DNA of 64,000 bases from Echinococcus granulosus (taxonomy: Eukaryota; Platyhelminthes; Cestoda; Cyclophyllidea; Taeniidae): assembly GCF_000524195.1 (NCBI RefSeq), contig NW_020170386.1, forward strand, positions 1,903,123 to 1,967,122. Direction: 5' to 3'. Below, one piece after another: positions 12,445-22,910 of this stretch. The notes under the pieces are model-generated. The model did no database searches and was not told the origin of the DNA. It saw nothing but the letters and a program-made list of their open reading frames with translations. The translations under genes and the position numbers were made by a program. Each line of letters opens with the position of its first letter. The stretch's first letter is position 1.

Positions 12445-13310
12445 TTACAACATTTCTCTAAATTGGCCAGCTGTAGTTTGGTATAGTTTGTAAAAGTCGC
12501 GTGCTAGAATATTGAAGGGTTCCAGGACGTTCCGCGCTTCTTTCTAGAAAATAAGAGTGGCTGTTTAACGTCACATCTGTGGCTTCAGCATGTGATGCAA
12601 TCTAGACGATAAACGGGGTGTGTAAATAGGACCGCATTTCATATTAGTTTCTCTCTCTCATCAGAATGTGGATTCGTGTGTGGTAGGGCTTACGATTGAT
12701 AATTCGCAATACTTGATACCAATTTCCTCTGCGAACTGCCGGGCTTCAGTCTCGGTGACGTCACGTAAAGAAATTAGGTCAGTTTTGTTACCAATAAGAA
12801 TGCCTGGCGAATATTTGTATCAGCCGTAAATATACCTGGGACACTGCTGTTCTTGGCTAGTTCCTTTACTTTTTGAGTCCACAGGGGGCATGCTTCGAAA
12901 CTCGATCGGTCCGTAACATCGAACATCAATACGAATACGTCAGTGGTGCCAACCTACATTTCGTTAGTATCACACAAACTTACAAACTTCTCGAAGAGGT
13001 TATGGTAGACGGGGCTTCCGGGATAATCATAAATCAAAAATTCCTTAAAGCAGTGAGTACTAGTGATTCGAATTACCACATCTGTGCTGACGTCCTGAAG
13101 GTGAATATTTCGTACGTTAAGCTTGGGAACAACAGTCTTGGAGTATAGATAGATAAAGCCACAGTACCATCCTATATGAGTAGGGGAATTCCTTGCGTGA
13201 TTCCACTAAAGCGTTACTAAGAGCAGTTTTTCCCACGGCTTGATGGCCTAAAAGATCAATGCAAGGTACTTCAAACCTATAATAGCGCATTTGCCACGGA
13301 TACAACGCAT
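12445..13310 (-). CDS. IFT27: IFT27 (RABL4), small GTPase of intraflagellar transport complex B
   Basis: IFT27 is a Rab-like GTPase that pairs with IFT25 in IFT-B and helps export BBSome cargo from cilia. Minus-strand exons give MRCIRGKCAIIGHQAVGKTA, which aligns without gaps to the IFT27 start (MVKLAAKCILAGDPAVGKTA) and contains the P-loop GxxxxGKT. It continues with FVLMFDVTDRSSFEACPLW, the G4 motif NKTD in GILIGNKTDLISL, and the C-terminal exon 12445-12543 (KEARNVLEPFNILARDFYKL), like IFT27 MENFEAPFHCLAKQFHQLY. The switch II position reads DYPG instead of DxxGQ. Introns are tiny: 29 nt (13248-13276), a GTAAG...TAG intron near 12960-12990, and 32 nt before GILIGNK. Near 13185-13205 the frame changes between SYRM and FIYLYSKTVVPK, which may reflect a further mini-intron or a sequence error. 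Confidence 0.87.
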
Positions 13311-14096
13311 TACGGTAACGTGAACTGGTGTATCGCCAGGGACGAATGCCTTTGGTTAACTAAAACAAAGTGCAGGGCAATGAGATGCGAACAGTAATTA
13401 AGGTGCTACAAATGTTTTCCCTTCTTGATGCAGAATATGCCTTTAAAGAATGTATTGTTGCACTAGTTATAAGGAATCTTTAGTATCACTGAAAATCAAG
13501 ATTTTTTGACACAGACCATCTAATTATAAGAATTGGCTTACAAGTTGCACCGCCCTCCACCTTATCAGCCACATTATTAAACTAATTGCCTTAAAAGTAA
13601 CGCAGTTAGCAAACTTCGAGTACCACCGTCACCCTCAAAGCGCATTAGATCGTCAGTGTCATAGCAACCAGTCAGTTGACAAAATAGCAATTCATCTGCA
13701 ATGTCGGCCGTAGACTCAGTCATCGAAGTAGTTCCCCTCGACAGATTTTTATGGCACTTAGATTTCTCCAAATGAAAAGACGGACAGCAAAGATTCTAGT
13801 CCGTTTACCGCCAATCCTAGCTTACATGACGAAAGTGCTAATGATATGAAAATCAAAGGTAAGATAATCGTCCCATACTTTTAAGAATCAGAAGCATAAT
13901 GCCCTCAAGGGCTTTTTAGGGTCCATACTATCATTCCCTTTACATCGAGTTTAGCTGATTAGTCTTAAAGTGAAACACTAGACCTGTTTTGAAATAAGTC
14001 TGTTGAATTGGGTGCGTACGCTTTTGATACTCAGATCATCCACTTGAAAACACTCCCCAAAAAGTTGTTGGTGGACATGAAGCCATTCTAGATGGC
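13311..14096. promoter_or_regulatory. divergent region between IFT27 and CCDC96
   Basis: This 786-bp interval separates two divergently transcribed ciliary genes. It probably holds both promoters. A minus-strand ORF at 13577-13771 lies inside and is listed separately. No RFX X-box could be identified with certainty by eye. Confidence 0.4.
13577..13771 (-). CDS. unrecognised short ORF, possible small exon
   Basis: This ORF would encode up to 64 aa, with a better Met 17 residues in (MTESTADIADELLFCQLTGC). The composition is acidic and leucine-rich at the end (SLLTALLLRQLV), more protein-like than neighbouring noise. There is no homologue that I recognise. It could be an upstream exon of a minus-strand transcript or chance. 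It lies within the IFT27/CCDC96 divergent interval, so it may also be part of an alternative IFT27 leader. Confidence 0.2.
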   Translation of the reverse strand: MEKSKCHKNLSRGTTSMTESTADIADELLFCQLTGCYDTDDLMRFEGDGGTRSLLTALLLRQLV

Positions 14097-15476
14097 ATGG
14101 GCCCCAAACACTCACCTAACAAGGAACAGCCCGACACACTCCTGCAAAATGATCCAGAAGACGACAAAAAGGACGAAAGCGAGAATAAAGTGGTGGACGG
14201 AACTGAAGGTGAACATTTGCTAGAACAAAACGATATCCGGCGAGGTGGACCTCCGACCGAAAGTGATTTGCCTCCGAGGATAGGGAAGATTAACGGTTCT
14301 GGTGTCGTCGAAGTAGTTACTCCAACGACTTCAGAAGACCATAACGGTGAGAACGAATTGAAGAAGCTTGATTATGAGCCATTGGTGAGCGGTAGTGACA
14401 ACAATGATGATAGCACGGACAGGACTAACTTCACCACCGTCACATCTGCAGCTACTTTAGATAGTGCGTATGAATGTCGTAGAGAAGAGCTACTGGAACG
14501 GCATAAAGCACTGCTTGAACGCCGCCACAAAGCGGGGCATTTGAACATGCAACTTCAGACGACGCTGTCAGAACATTTTCGCAGAAGGCGAGTAGAGGGC
14601 GGTGACACCACACATTCAAATATTGACAGCATGACCAGCAGCATAATTGATACTGGTATAGACTACACCTCGAGATACGCCAAGTACATGGAAACGCTTG
14701 CCCAGGTGCGCAACCAGTTCTTGGAACAAAAGGAACGCTTGGAACAAGAAATAAACTCGCTAAAGGAGTTGTCCAACCATAAAAGCAATAATGCCACAAA
14801 TAAACAGGCAGAGTTGGCTGAATTCCTACTGGGCCAGGGAAAGAAAGCCATTAGCTCCAGAACGGGTCGTCCCTTACCCACAGAGCACTATATAAATTTA
14901 ATTGAAGCGTGGCAAAGGAAAACAGCCATTGTTGCTATTGAGAGGTTGGAAAATTTGAAATTACAGAGACAGGTCGAAAAAATAAATGCAGCATTCAAGG
15001 CATACGACCTATCTGAAAGTCTTCATCTGATAGATTTTGAACAGATGAAAATTGAGAATCAAACCTACAATGAGAAGATAGAGGAGAGAAATGAGGAGAC
15101 CAGTAAACTACGCCGTAAAATAACGAATATGGTACAGATGATTACACACGCGAATGAAAAATTGCAATTTTGTCAGGCGGAAAACTCACAACTTAAGGAC
15201 CAACTAAACTTGTGGGCAGAGAAGTCCAGCAATGGCCGTGACACCCTCGCCAAGCTGAAGCAGGTTCGTGATGCCCTAAGAGCCAACCACGCGGCGCTGG
15301 TGCGGGCGTGCGGCCTTCTGGGGCGCCCAGAGATGCTTCGAGGCTATGAGCAATCAGTCAACGACGTGGAATTGAAAAAACACGAAATTTCGAATATGAA
15401 GCAACTAACGCAAAAACTTCAAGCGAAGGCAAAGGTCTATGAAGACAAATTTTCCCATGAGAGACGGCAACATTAA
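14097..15476 (+). CDS. CCDC96: CCDC96/CFAP184, coiled-coil ciliary protein
   Basis: CCDC96 (CFAP184) and CCDC113 (CFAP263) form a complex in motile axonemes near the nexin-dynein regulatory complex and radial spoke 3. This 459-aa protein is encoded by a single uninterrupted exon, which is unusual in this window. The first ~125 residues are acidic and disordered. The rest is almost continuous coiled coil. Residues from about 300 carry the family hallmark LHLIDFEQMKIENQTYNEKI followed by EERNEETSKLRRKITN, nearly identical to CCDC96. The end contains QVRDALRANHAALVRACGLL and the family's closing helix. CCDC113 differs at these positions, so CCDC96 is preferred. An out-of-frame ATG at 14092 precedes the main start by 5 nt. 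TTCTAG at 14086-14091 may be a trans-splice acceptor. Confidence 0.93.
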   Translation: MGPKHSPNKEQPDTLLQNDPEDDKKDESENKVVDGTEGEHLLEQNDIRRGGPPTESDLPPRIGKINGSGVVEVVTPTTSEDHNGENELKKLDYEPLVSGSDNNDDSTDRTNFTTVTSAATLDSAYECRREELLERHKALLERRHKAGHLNMQLQTTLSEHFRRRRVEGGDTTHSNIDSMTSSIIDTGIDYTSRYAKYMETLAQVRNQFLEQKERLEQEINSLKELSNHKSNNATNKQAELAEFLLGQGKKAISSRTGRPLPTEHYINLIEAWQRKTAIVAIERLENLKLQRQVEKINAAFKAYDLSESLHLIDFEQMKIENQTYNEKIEERNEETSKLRRKITNMVQMITHANEKLQFCQAENSQLKDQLNLWAEKSSNGRDTLAKLKQVRDALRANHAALVRACGLLGRPEMLRGYEQSVNDVELKKHEISNMKQLTQKLQAKAKVYEDKFSHERRQH

Positions 15477-15744
15477 ATAGAGTACAGCCTTGTAAAGTAG
15501 GCAAAATGTACCCAGCGTAATTAATTTCTTACATTCATAAATACCAACTTTCCCCCCGTTGGAAGACGTAATCGATGTGCAATGTGACTTCACACTGATC
15601 CAATACATAATTATGTGGTGCAAATAGAACGTGTGACCCTATCCATTGGGGAAAGCGGGGTAGGAAGAAGAGTATGGAGATGGGTGAGAGTATGACGAGC
15701 TTAACGAAACCATGACGATAGGATATACCGGCGATTTAGGGGGG

Positions 15745-18700
15745 CTACGGCGACTTCATAGCCTTTCCAATAGCCACAGTATTCTCCTTGAAGGTTGACA
15801 AGGCATTTGAAAGGGATTCTTGGACCTAGAACGGAAAAGAAATCAAGCACAAATAAGTGAATGTCCTACCAAACGCACACAACTTCCCTTATTCTTCCTA
15901 TAAAGGTCATAATGTGGTTTTACTAGTAGATTATAAACATTTGATTCTTGAAGGAATGGCTGCTCACTGAAATTGACAGTTGTCGCTGTATTCAATCACA
16001 AATAAAGTTGCGAAAATCGAAAGTCACGGTGAAATTTAACGAAATTTAGACAAGAAGTCCACTAATATGGAAGAAATCTAATCCAAGGAAATGCTAGGTA
16101 ATCTGGATAAAGTGCGGCCAGGCGCATAAAAGCTATTCAAGAAGGAAGGCAGCTTACACTTCTGAGCTGTGAGCCGTAAGTTGCGAGATTTTCATCTATC
16201 CTTTTCTGGGCTATCTCCATATTCACCAGGGTGGTGCTAAATTCAGAGGCTAAAAGATGAAAGAACTGATTGGGCCTTTGTCGAGCAACATTATAATGCC
16301 ATATCCGCAACGAATGGATTTCAAGATAGCACTATTTAAAAATATCTACAAATGGGAATAAATTAACGATCTCAAAAACGGGTATAAGGAGTGAATCTGG
16401 TATCCTACTGACGCATAATCTTGGGCGTTTTTATATTCATGCTGGAGCATGAAAAAATGGAAGAAAATGTAAAGTGTTGATCGAAGGCGGACCCTGAGCG
16501 TGTAAAGTTTGCAGATCCTTGAGGCGGTCAATAACTATTGGAAGATCAGCGGAGAACGAATTCCACCTTTTCATAATCTCGAATAGCTCGGCAATCTGAA
16601 AGTAATGAAGGTCGGTGAGAGTAACCCAAGTGTGTCTAGCCGTACTTTAATGCTTCTCCTAGATGAGGGTAAAATGATGCCAAAATTCCAAAATTCTTCA
16701 ATCAAACAAATTACCTCAATATTGTGTTTGCAAGGATAGGTGATCCCAAATCAAGTCGGACAAACATAAAAGTTCAATGAATGCAGAATGTTACAATGAC
16801 GCAGCTTACCTTATTTTGGCTGTCGGCGTCAGCAAGCACAACATTTTCGGGATTGTTAGTGACGTCAGCAAGCCTCGTTTCCAGTGTGGCTATACGCGCC
16901 TCAACCTGCTCCAGGTAGCTAGGCTGTAATAACGAAACTCGTTCTGAAAGTCGTGCAGCGGTCTCCATGAGTCCACCCGCACCTGTTGCAGTCACCTCTC
17001 GAGAACCAACGAGCATCTCTAAACGCTGCAATCGACGATCCAGCTCCAGAGTCTACCATGACAGCCACAAACACATACCAGATATGAATCGATGGTAACA
17101 ATATCTAATTCCCACAACAAGGGAAATATGCAAATTGACATAGCGGTTGGTAAGGAAGAGACAAGAATCATTTGAAACATCCAAGAAAGGATAAGAGGTG
17201 ACAGAATCTATCAAAAAGGACTAACATTTATTCCCCCTGGATTACACATGCGCTGACTGTAAATTATTACACCTTATTGGAAACATTCAAAACAAAGTTC
17301 AAGTAAAATCGCCTATAATAAGATTGAATATTATCCGAAAACAGGAATCCATTTCATTATATCCTAAATAAATAAAGATAGTACCATTACTAAATTCGGG
17401 GAATTTTGGGAGCTATTTCCTGTGAACATTACAGGTTTCAGGAGGTTGGATTTAAGACCTAATAAATACAGGATTTAATTGAATACATAAATGCCGAACC
17501 TAAAGTAGATGTATAATATCCGCATGTGCAATGCTACGTGAAACCAAAACTGTATAATCAATGAAAACATATTATGATACCAATAAATCTTCTTTAAAAG
17601 GCAAATTAGGGGTTGTGAATTTTACGGCGTAGAGAACACCCAACAACCTTTTCAGTAGTAGCGTCAATTTTGTCCGACGGCTTAGAATAAAGCTCAAAAG
17701 TTATGCACTCGCCGGGCCTCTCGTCTTTCCGTGGCGCTTGCTTAGGCTTGAAATTTGCGATTTGTTCATACAATCGCCTTTGAAGAGAGGACAAAAGTGA
17801 TGCTCATATAGGATTTAAGTAATAAATAGGTAATAATATATGCGCAGGCATGTTCGCAATGTGATATTACTAGATCGGAAGATCAGTACAACAGGTCATA
17901 CCAGTACAGTCAACTTCTCATTGAAGGATCTACCAGAATATTTATAAAAAAGCTCTGAAGCTACATACTAACACCTAAAGAGGTAATCTAATAGGCGTAA
18001 ACTTTCCTTGGCCGAACTATAAATTCCGATTTTAACGCTTAGCTTGTTCACAGTCTCAACATGACAAGGCTCATGAAAAGAGACTAGATTATTGCTAAAA
18101 GGTCACTTGCTTTTGCAGCAGGGCGTCATGAACACAAAGATCACTCAGGTCCAAATCGGAACCAAAGATCTCCTCCAACTGAAGTTCATTTAATTGGGCA
18201 TTCAGCGAAGAGGCAAGGGTCGAGATCTGCTCCACGGTGAGTTCGCCCACTCTTGCTGCTGCTCCGGCCTCTTTCTTCACTGCCTCCGTGTCGTCGATGA
18301 GCCGACACACCTCTGCCTGCAAAGACTGAAAACGCGCGATAAGGGTCGACTCCTTCTCACCATCCACATTCTAAAAACCACGAAATTGCTGGAGATTAGT
18401 GTCCACATTAACCAGTACGCATTGTCACTACAACAAACGAAATGTACTATTTGAACATGTTAGTTATTGCCTTATGTATCGGTCATAATAAACGATGAAT
18501 AGGGATCAAAAGATCACCTCGTAAACTAGAACATACCGACACATACTCAGGACTTTCAACGGCATATCCAACTTTGCCCGAACCAGTGATTTTGTCAGAG
18601 AAATCTATGAGAACCAAGTGCTTTATACATACGATATTTTCAAATAAGACAAGCATGCTGTGCAGAAACATGAAAAATAAATTTAAGGTGACTATGCTCA

Positions 18701-19058
18701 CATAAAAATAAGCAATTACTCCCGTTCAAGTGAAAAATAGTAGCAGAGGCCAGATGCATTAACACGTACCTACATTCGCTGCATCAACTTTACAATGCTC
18801 ATATCGATGACGAGCCTTATCAGCCGATATGGATGTCCGTTCAATTTCCTTTGGTAGAACCTGTTCTACATCATTCGACTAAACTCACTCATTTCTACAG
18901 ATGAATAAGAATACCTCCGACTTTCTCTGGTCTGCCTCCGGTAAATCGTCCGTCTCGTACACATCTGGTTCGTCATGGGCCTATGATCAAAAAAAAAAAT
19001 AGAAAAAATGTGTGCCTACAATCCATGGCATATTTGCAAATTTCGGATCCACAGACAT
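15745..19058 (-). CDS. DCTN2: dynactin subunit 2 (p50, dynamitin)
   Basis: Dynamitin forms part of the dynactin shoulder that links cytoplasmic dynein to cargo. Exon 1 (19020-19058) reads MSVDPKFANMPWI; a 39-nt intron (18981-19019) follows. Exon 2 (18915-18980) reads AHDEPDVYETDDLPEADQRK, very close to human NEPDVYETSDLPEDDQ. A 36-nt intron (18879-18914) and exon 3 (18774-18878) follow. Later exons give DFSDKITGSGKVGY (about 18540-18615), EKESTLIARFQSLQAEVCRL (18095-18367), ECITFELYSKPSDK near 17680 (human LVTYELHSRPEQDK), LMETAARLSERVSLLQ plus EQVEARIATLE and DADSQNK (16800-17050), and the last exon 15745-15825 (VQESLSNALSTFKENTVAIG). Most of the protein is coiled coil, as in the family. Splice sites in 15826-16770 and 17055-17600 were not all fixed. 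The 5' end faces PPCDC. Confidence 0.92.
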
Positions 19059-19435
19059 CGTATCAGCCGGAGGAAACAGAAGCCAAAGGTACGCAAATAA
19101 GGCTCCCTGCTACTGTCCAATCACTTTCTTACAATTATACACAAAGAGAGAAAAAAAATGACGTTAGTCTTTGAGTTTTTCTTAATTTAAATATAAATTC
19201 TTCTGCCACAATCTTGATAAATGCACATTCAATTAGTTGAAATTTTGGGATTATGGCTTTTTGTTGACTTTCTTGGAGTGACTTCGGCCCTAAAGTCGCA
19301 GAATGTAATTTTTAACATAATTATTGCCATACATTGCCTCTAAAAATTTATCCCGCACAAATTACCTCCAAGAAGAGGTGGATTGTAACGACTAGGTGAT
19401 TGATGGTCCCAGTGACTTGGTTAAGGGCCTTTCTA

Positions 19436-20041
19436 ATGGAAGGAAATGGAAGCAATGTTCTCCTAGGGGTTACCGGTAGTGTCGCAGCTATAAAGGCGGT
19501 GGAGTTGGTCTCATGTCTCATGCAATCGAACTTCAATGTGAAGGTCGTTGCTACGACAAACGCGTGTCGGTTTTTCGAGAAATCACAAATCGGAGTTCCG
19601 GTTTATACCGACGCAGATGAGTATGCCTGTTGGAAGAATCGCGGCGACCCAGTCTTCCACGTTCAGGTAAATAACGACCGCAACCTAAGGGTCTAGTTAA
19701 GGGACTGGGCCGATATTTTCCTCATTGCCCCTTTATCTGCGAACACACTAGCCAAAATTGCTGGAGGATTTTGTGACAACCTGCTCACCTGTATAGCCCG
19801 TGCATGGCACTTTGACGAAACAACGAATCACCGGAGGAAAGTCGGCATCTTCGCCCCTGCGATGAATACCTCCATGTGGGAAAATCCCTTAACCTCAAGT
19901 CAGGTAGGCATTCTCTGCAACACACTAAATTGGATCATGATTGACCCCATACGCAAGACCCTGATGTGTGGCGACGTTGGACAGGGAGCCATGGAAGAGC
20001 CCCACAAAATAGTCGAATTCATACAGAATCTAAGGCATTGA
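19436..20041 (+). CDS. PPCDC: phosphopantothenoylcysteine decarboxylase
   Basis: PPCDC is a flavoenzyme that converts 4'-phosphopantothenoylcysteine to 4'-phosphopantetheine, the third step from pantothenate toward coenzyme A. Exons 19436-19666 and 19697-20041 flank a 30-nt intron and join at phase 0 to 191 aa (human 204). The protein starts MEGNGSNVLLGVTGSVAAIK, with the FMN-binding GVTGSVAA loop. DADEYACWKNRGDPVFH contains the expected catalytic His. Exon 2 has ADIFLIAPLSANTLAKIAGG, DNLLTCIARAW, the substrate-binding APAMNTSMWENP and the Cys-containing flap motif MCGDVGQGAM. All diagnostic motifs are present. An in-frame Met at 19403 is an alternative start; 19436 matches the family better. 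The 3' end converges with CNOT11, 145 bp away. Confidence 0.95.
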
Positions 20042-20186
20042 GAACTCTGTAGCTTTACTGAAAGCAGAAGTTGTCCCCGTGCTAGTGTTTTTTGTTATCG
20101 GAAAAACATACAAAATACAACCAAGAATTACCAATTTCAAAAAAGTGCTTCGGTATTTGGCTTAATTTAACTGTGTACAAATACGA

Positions 20187-22910
20187 TTATGTTTCAGCCG
20201 GCGCATCTCCAATGGAGTTCCCATAGTTCTCCGAAGTTCCAGCGGCTTCAATACTCTTTATGAGTCTGTAGAGCGCGTTGGCTTCACGGACTTTGTTAAA
20301 CTCCAGACAGAATGACTGTATTTCGACCAAAATATTCTAAAAAAAAATTGCATGGAAAATTCCAATGATTTCATGAAATCGCCCAAACTCGAGAATGCGT
20401 AAAAAGCGATGCTTCCAGGCGATACACCACCTGCCGCTTTGCCATCAGTCCAAATGACCGTGTTTCGTGTAAGCCCGTACTGACTTTGGATGCAACAATT
20501 CCATAGGTCCTAATAGACTCACAGTGCCAGTGATGTCGAGGATCTTGTTCCTCACCCATGCCTGAATGACCAGACAAACAAGTCGGGCGAGACGAGACTG
20601 CGAACTCTTATCCTGGGTGCTCTGGCATCTTGCTATGAAATTAGATATGCACTTGAGAATGAATTTCCTCGGCAAAGGCATGTGCGACGCTATTTGATTA
20701 ATCACCTCCAGCGAGTGTACGTTGACGTCCATTTCTGATAAAACATCCAAAAACCTAGAGAGCAATGTGACCACTCTGGTGTTAACCTACGATTCTAGTT
20801 CCGCATGGAGGGACAGTGCTCTGAGAATCTCAGAGGCAGCCATTGGATTGTGATTGACCAAATTTGGGAACTATGATGGAAAAACATTAGGTGGTTAGGA
20901 TTGAAGACATACGTTTTCACTCAGAAGACCGATTCCGTTTATCAAACCGGGATTTTGACTAATTGATCGAACAAGTTGTTCCTTTTGCGATGGTGATAAG
21001 GGAGATGACAATGCGAGTGATGCGAGCTGCTGAATCTGTACGATAGAAATTTAACGAGAAGACTTCAAACATAACGCCTTACACCGTTTCAGACACCGGA
21101 CATTTGGCAAAATGAGCTGACCTCGGGAGGGGGGGTGGAGTGATCCATGGATGAATCCCAATGAAAGGTGTGTTGGAGTGTGGGGGGGCTGAGCCACACG
21201 AGCTCCTCGGCCCAGAATTCGAGCGAGTTCAAAGTGGTGGCGCCGGCCTGAGGACAGGGCAGCAGCGGCGGGGCAAGTCGAAGGAAACTAGGACGAAGTG
21301 GCTGAAGAAAAGCAGACAGCAGCTCGCTGTCGGTAAGTAGGGCCTCGAAACAGCGTTTGCGTTGAAGATCCAATGCATGGCTGTAAAAGGAACTGTTGAT
21401 GAAGTAAATTACCATCACAATCGGGTTACATTAATACCTGAGAAGGAGAAGTCTAAGCGGGATGTGGGGACGCTCGTGTGTGCAGTGTAGAATACGTTAC
21501 CAGTCGAATATACGTTTATAGGGGGAAGGTAGATAAGCACCGTTCCATGATTTACGCAACACGAGCCGTGTCTCCTGCCACTCATTTAACAACACATTTC
21601 CATCGCTATTTCTGAGGACCAATTCATTCTACAGATCGATGTATCGATAGATGTTTAGCCTAACCCTAGTTCCAGAAATGGGTGTTCTAACTGCCCATGC
21701 ATTGAAAGAAACGCTAGCTTCGGATCAGCGGATGGCTAAACTGGACAGTAACGGTAGCGTTAGCGCGTACCCCACATTTTCTTCGTCAGGAAGGACACAG
21801 GGAATTCCATACGAGTCAACTTTAGGCATCTTTAGCGAACGCTTATGAAGCAAACTTCCAAAAACCGACCAGTCACACTAAAATAGCTCTTAAACAAGTG
21901 AGAATTACCGTCTTTGGTGAAGTCGTCTCAGTATTCATATTCAGTAATTGCAACAGTGTAGTCTTTAAGAGCTGAAATTGAACATCCAAGAGGTAAGCGA
22001 AACTTACATCATTCCTTCGATCCGGATGAAGCATAAGGGCATGCATGAATATTTTCACTGGATACGGCAAAGGGTCCTCTGAGGCTTTCTCACTTTTCTA
22101 GCATAATGCACAATAAAATCAGACGCATACAAGGAAATTCAAAATGAATGGAAAAAATGGGTTAAGTTCCAGATGCTCCGACTTATACATATCCCACAGC
22201 AGGAAAATAGCAAGCGTCTTAGAAACGGAATCCGGCAATAAGTCATTATTAAGAAGGGAAACCTAAAAGGGGTCATTCTTAAGCACACAAATCACCTACA
22301 AGATATTTGCCAATACCAAAGAATTCGCCCTTCAAAAAAAGTTCCTGAAAATTCTCTGATAATGCTGAAAACGTTTCCAATTTTGACTGTTCATCCAACA
22401 AAAAACTAGAGACAACAAAGTAAGATTGTGGTATAATCTTCTCTTAGCAGAACAATATCATATAAGGAAGAGAGTATTAGATCAAGTTGGCAATTATAAG
22501 CAAAGAAATCACGATGAATAATGGACTTTTATGCTAAAAATAGTATCCATACTACGTTTTTTGGTATAGAGCAGCAAAGGTTCTTAGGCAGCTAAGCCAC
22601 ATTGCCTGTTCGTGTAGTTTGGAAATTTGGAAGATGCAAAGCTCAAACGAGTGCTCATAATTGTAGCTGTTGTTTAAAAGTATGGCTACAAAGCTTCAAG
22701 GGGGCCTCAAACTTGATAGACACCAACTAAGCATCGACTGAAACAAAGTGATCGGGTTAGCCACACTACTAAAGAGGAAGCATTGAGAATAGCCAAAAAA
22801 TTTTCGGAGGCAATAAAGGAGAATGAAACTAACTTTCTCAGTTTAGACAAGTCTCTCGCAGCAAGCACCATTGCGGCGAGCTGGTGAATTTGCTTGTCCA
22901 GTTCGTGCAC
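20187..22910 (-). CDS. CNOT11: CNOT11, subunit of the CCR4-NOT deadenylase complex
   Basis: CNOT11 joins CNOT10 on the N-terminal arm of CNOT1 in the CCR4-NOT mRNA deadenylation complex. Minus-strand exons read in the family order: MHELDKQIHQLAAMVLAARD at the start; FSALSENFQELFLKGEFFGI near 22370; DVQFQLLKTTLLQLLNMN near 21960; then GATTLNSLEFWAEELVWLSP and HWDSSMDHS (21089-21380), corresponding to human CEDELAWLNP..QWDKSM. These are followed by NPMAASEILRALSL (human NPLVAIEMLLKLMQ), DVLSEMDVNVHSLEVINQIA, SQSRLARLVCLVIQAWVRNK and ILVEIQSFCLEFNKVREANA (human [20 protein letters not shown]). The stop is at 20187-20189. The conserved C-terminal CNOT11 domain is intact. Introns are short but not all boundaries were fixed, particularly in 21420-22300. 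The start was chosen by alignment. Confidence 0.9.

Noticed and set aside
14452..14881. Minus-strand ORFs of 72-115 codons
   Set aside because: They lie wholly antisense to the CCDC96 coiled-coil exon; their Trp/Cys-rich content mirrors the Glu/Lys/Gln-rich plus strand.
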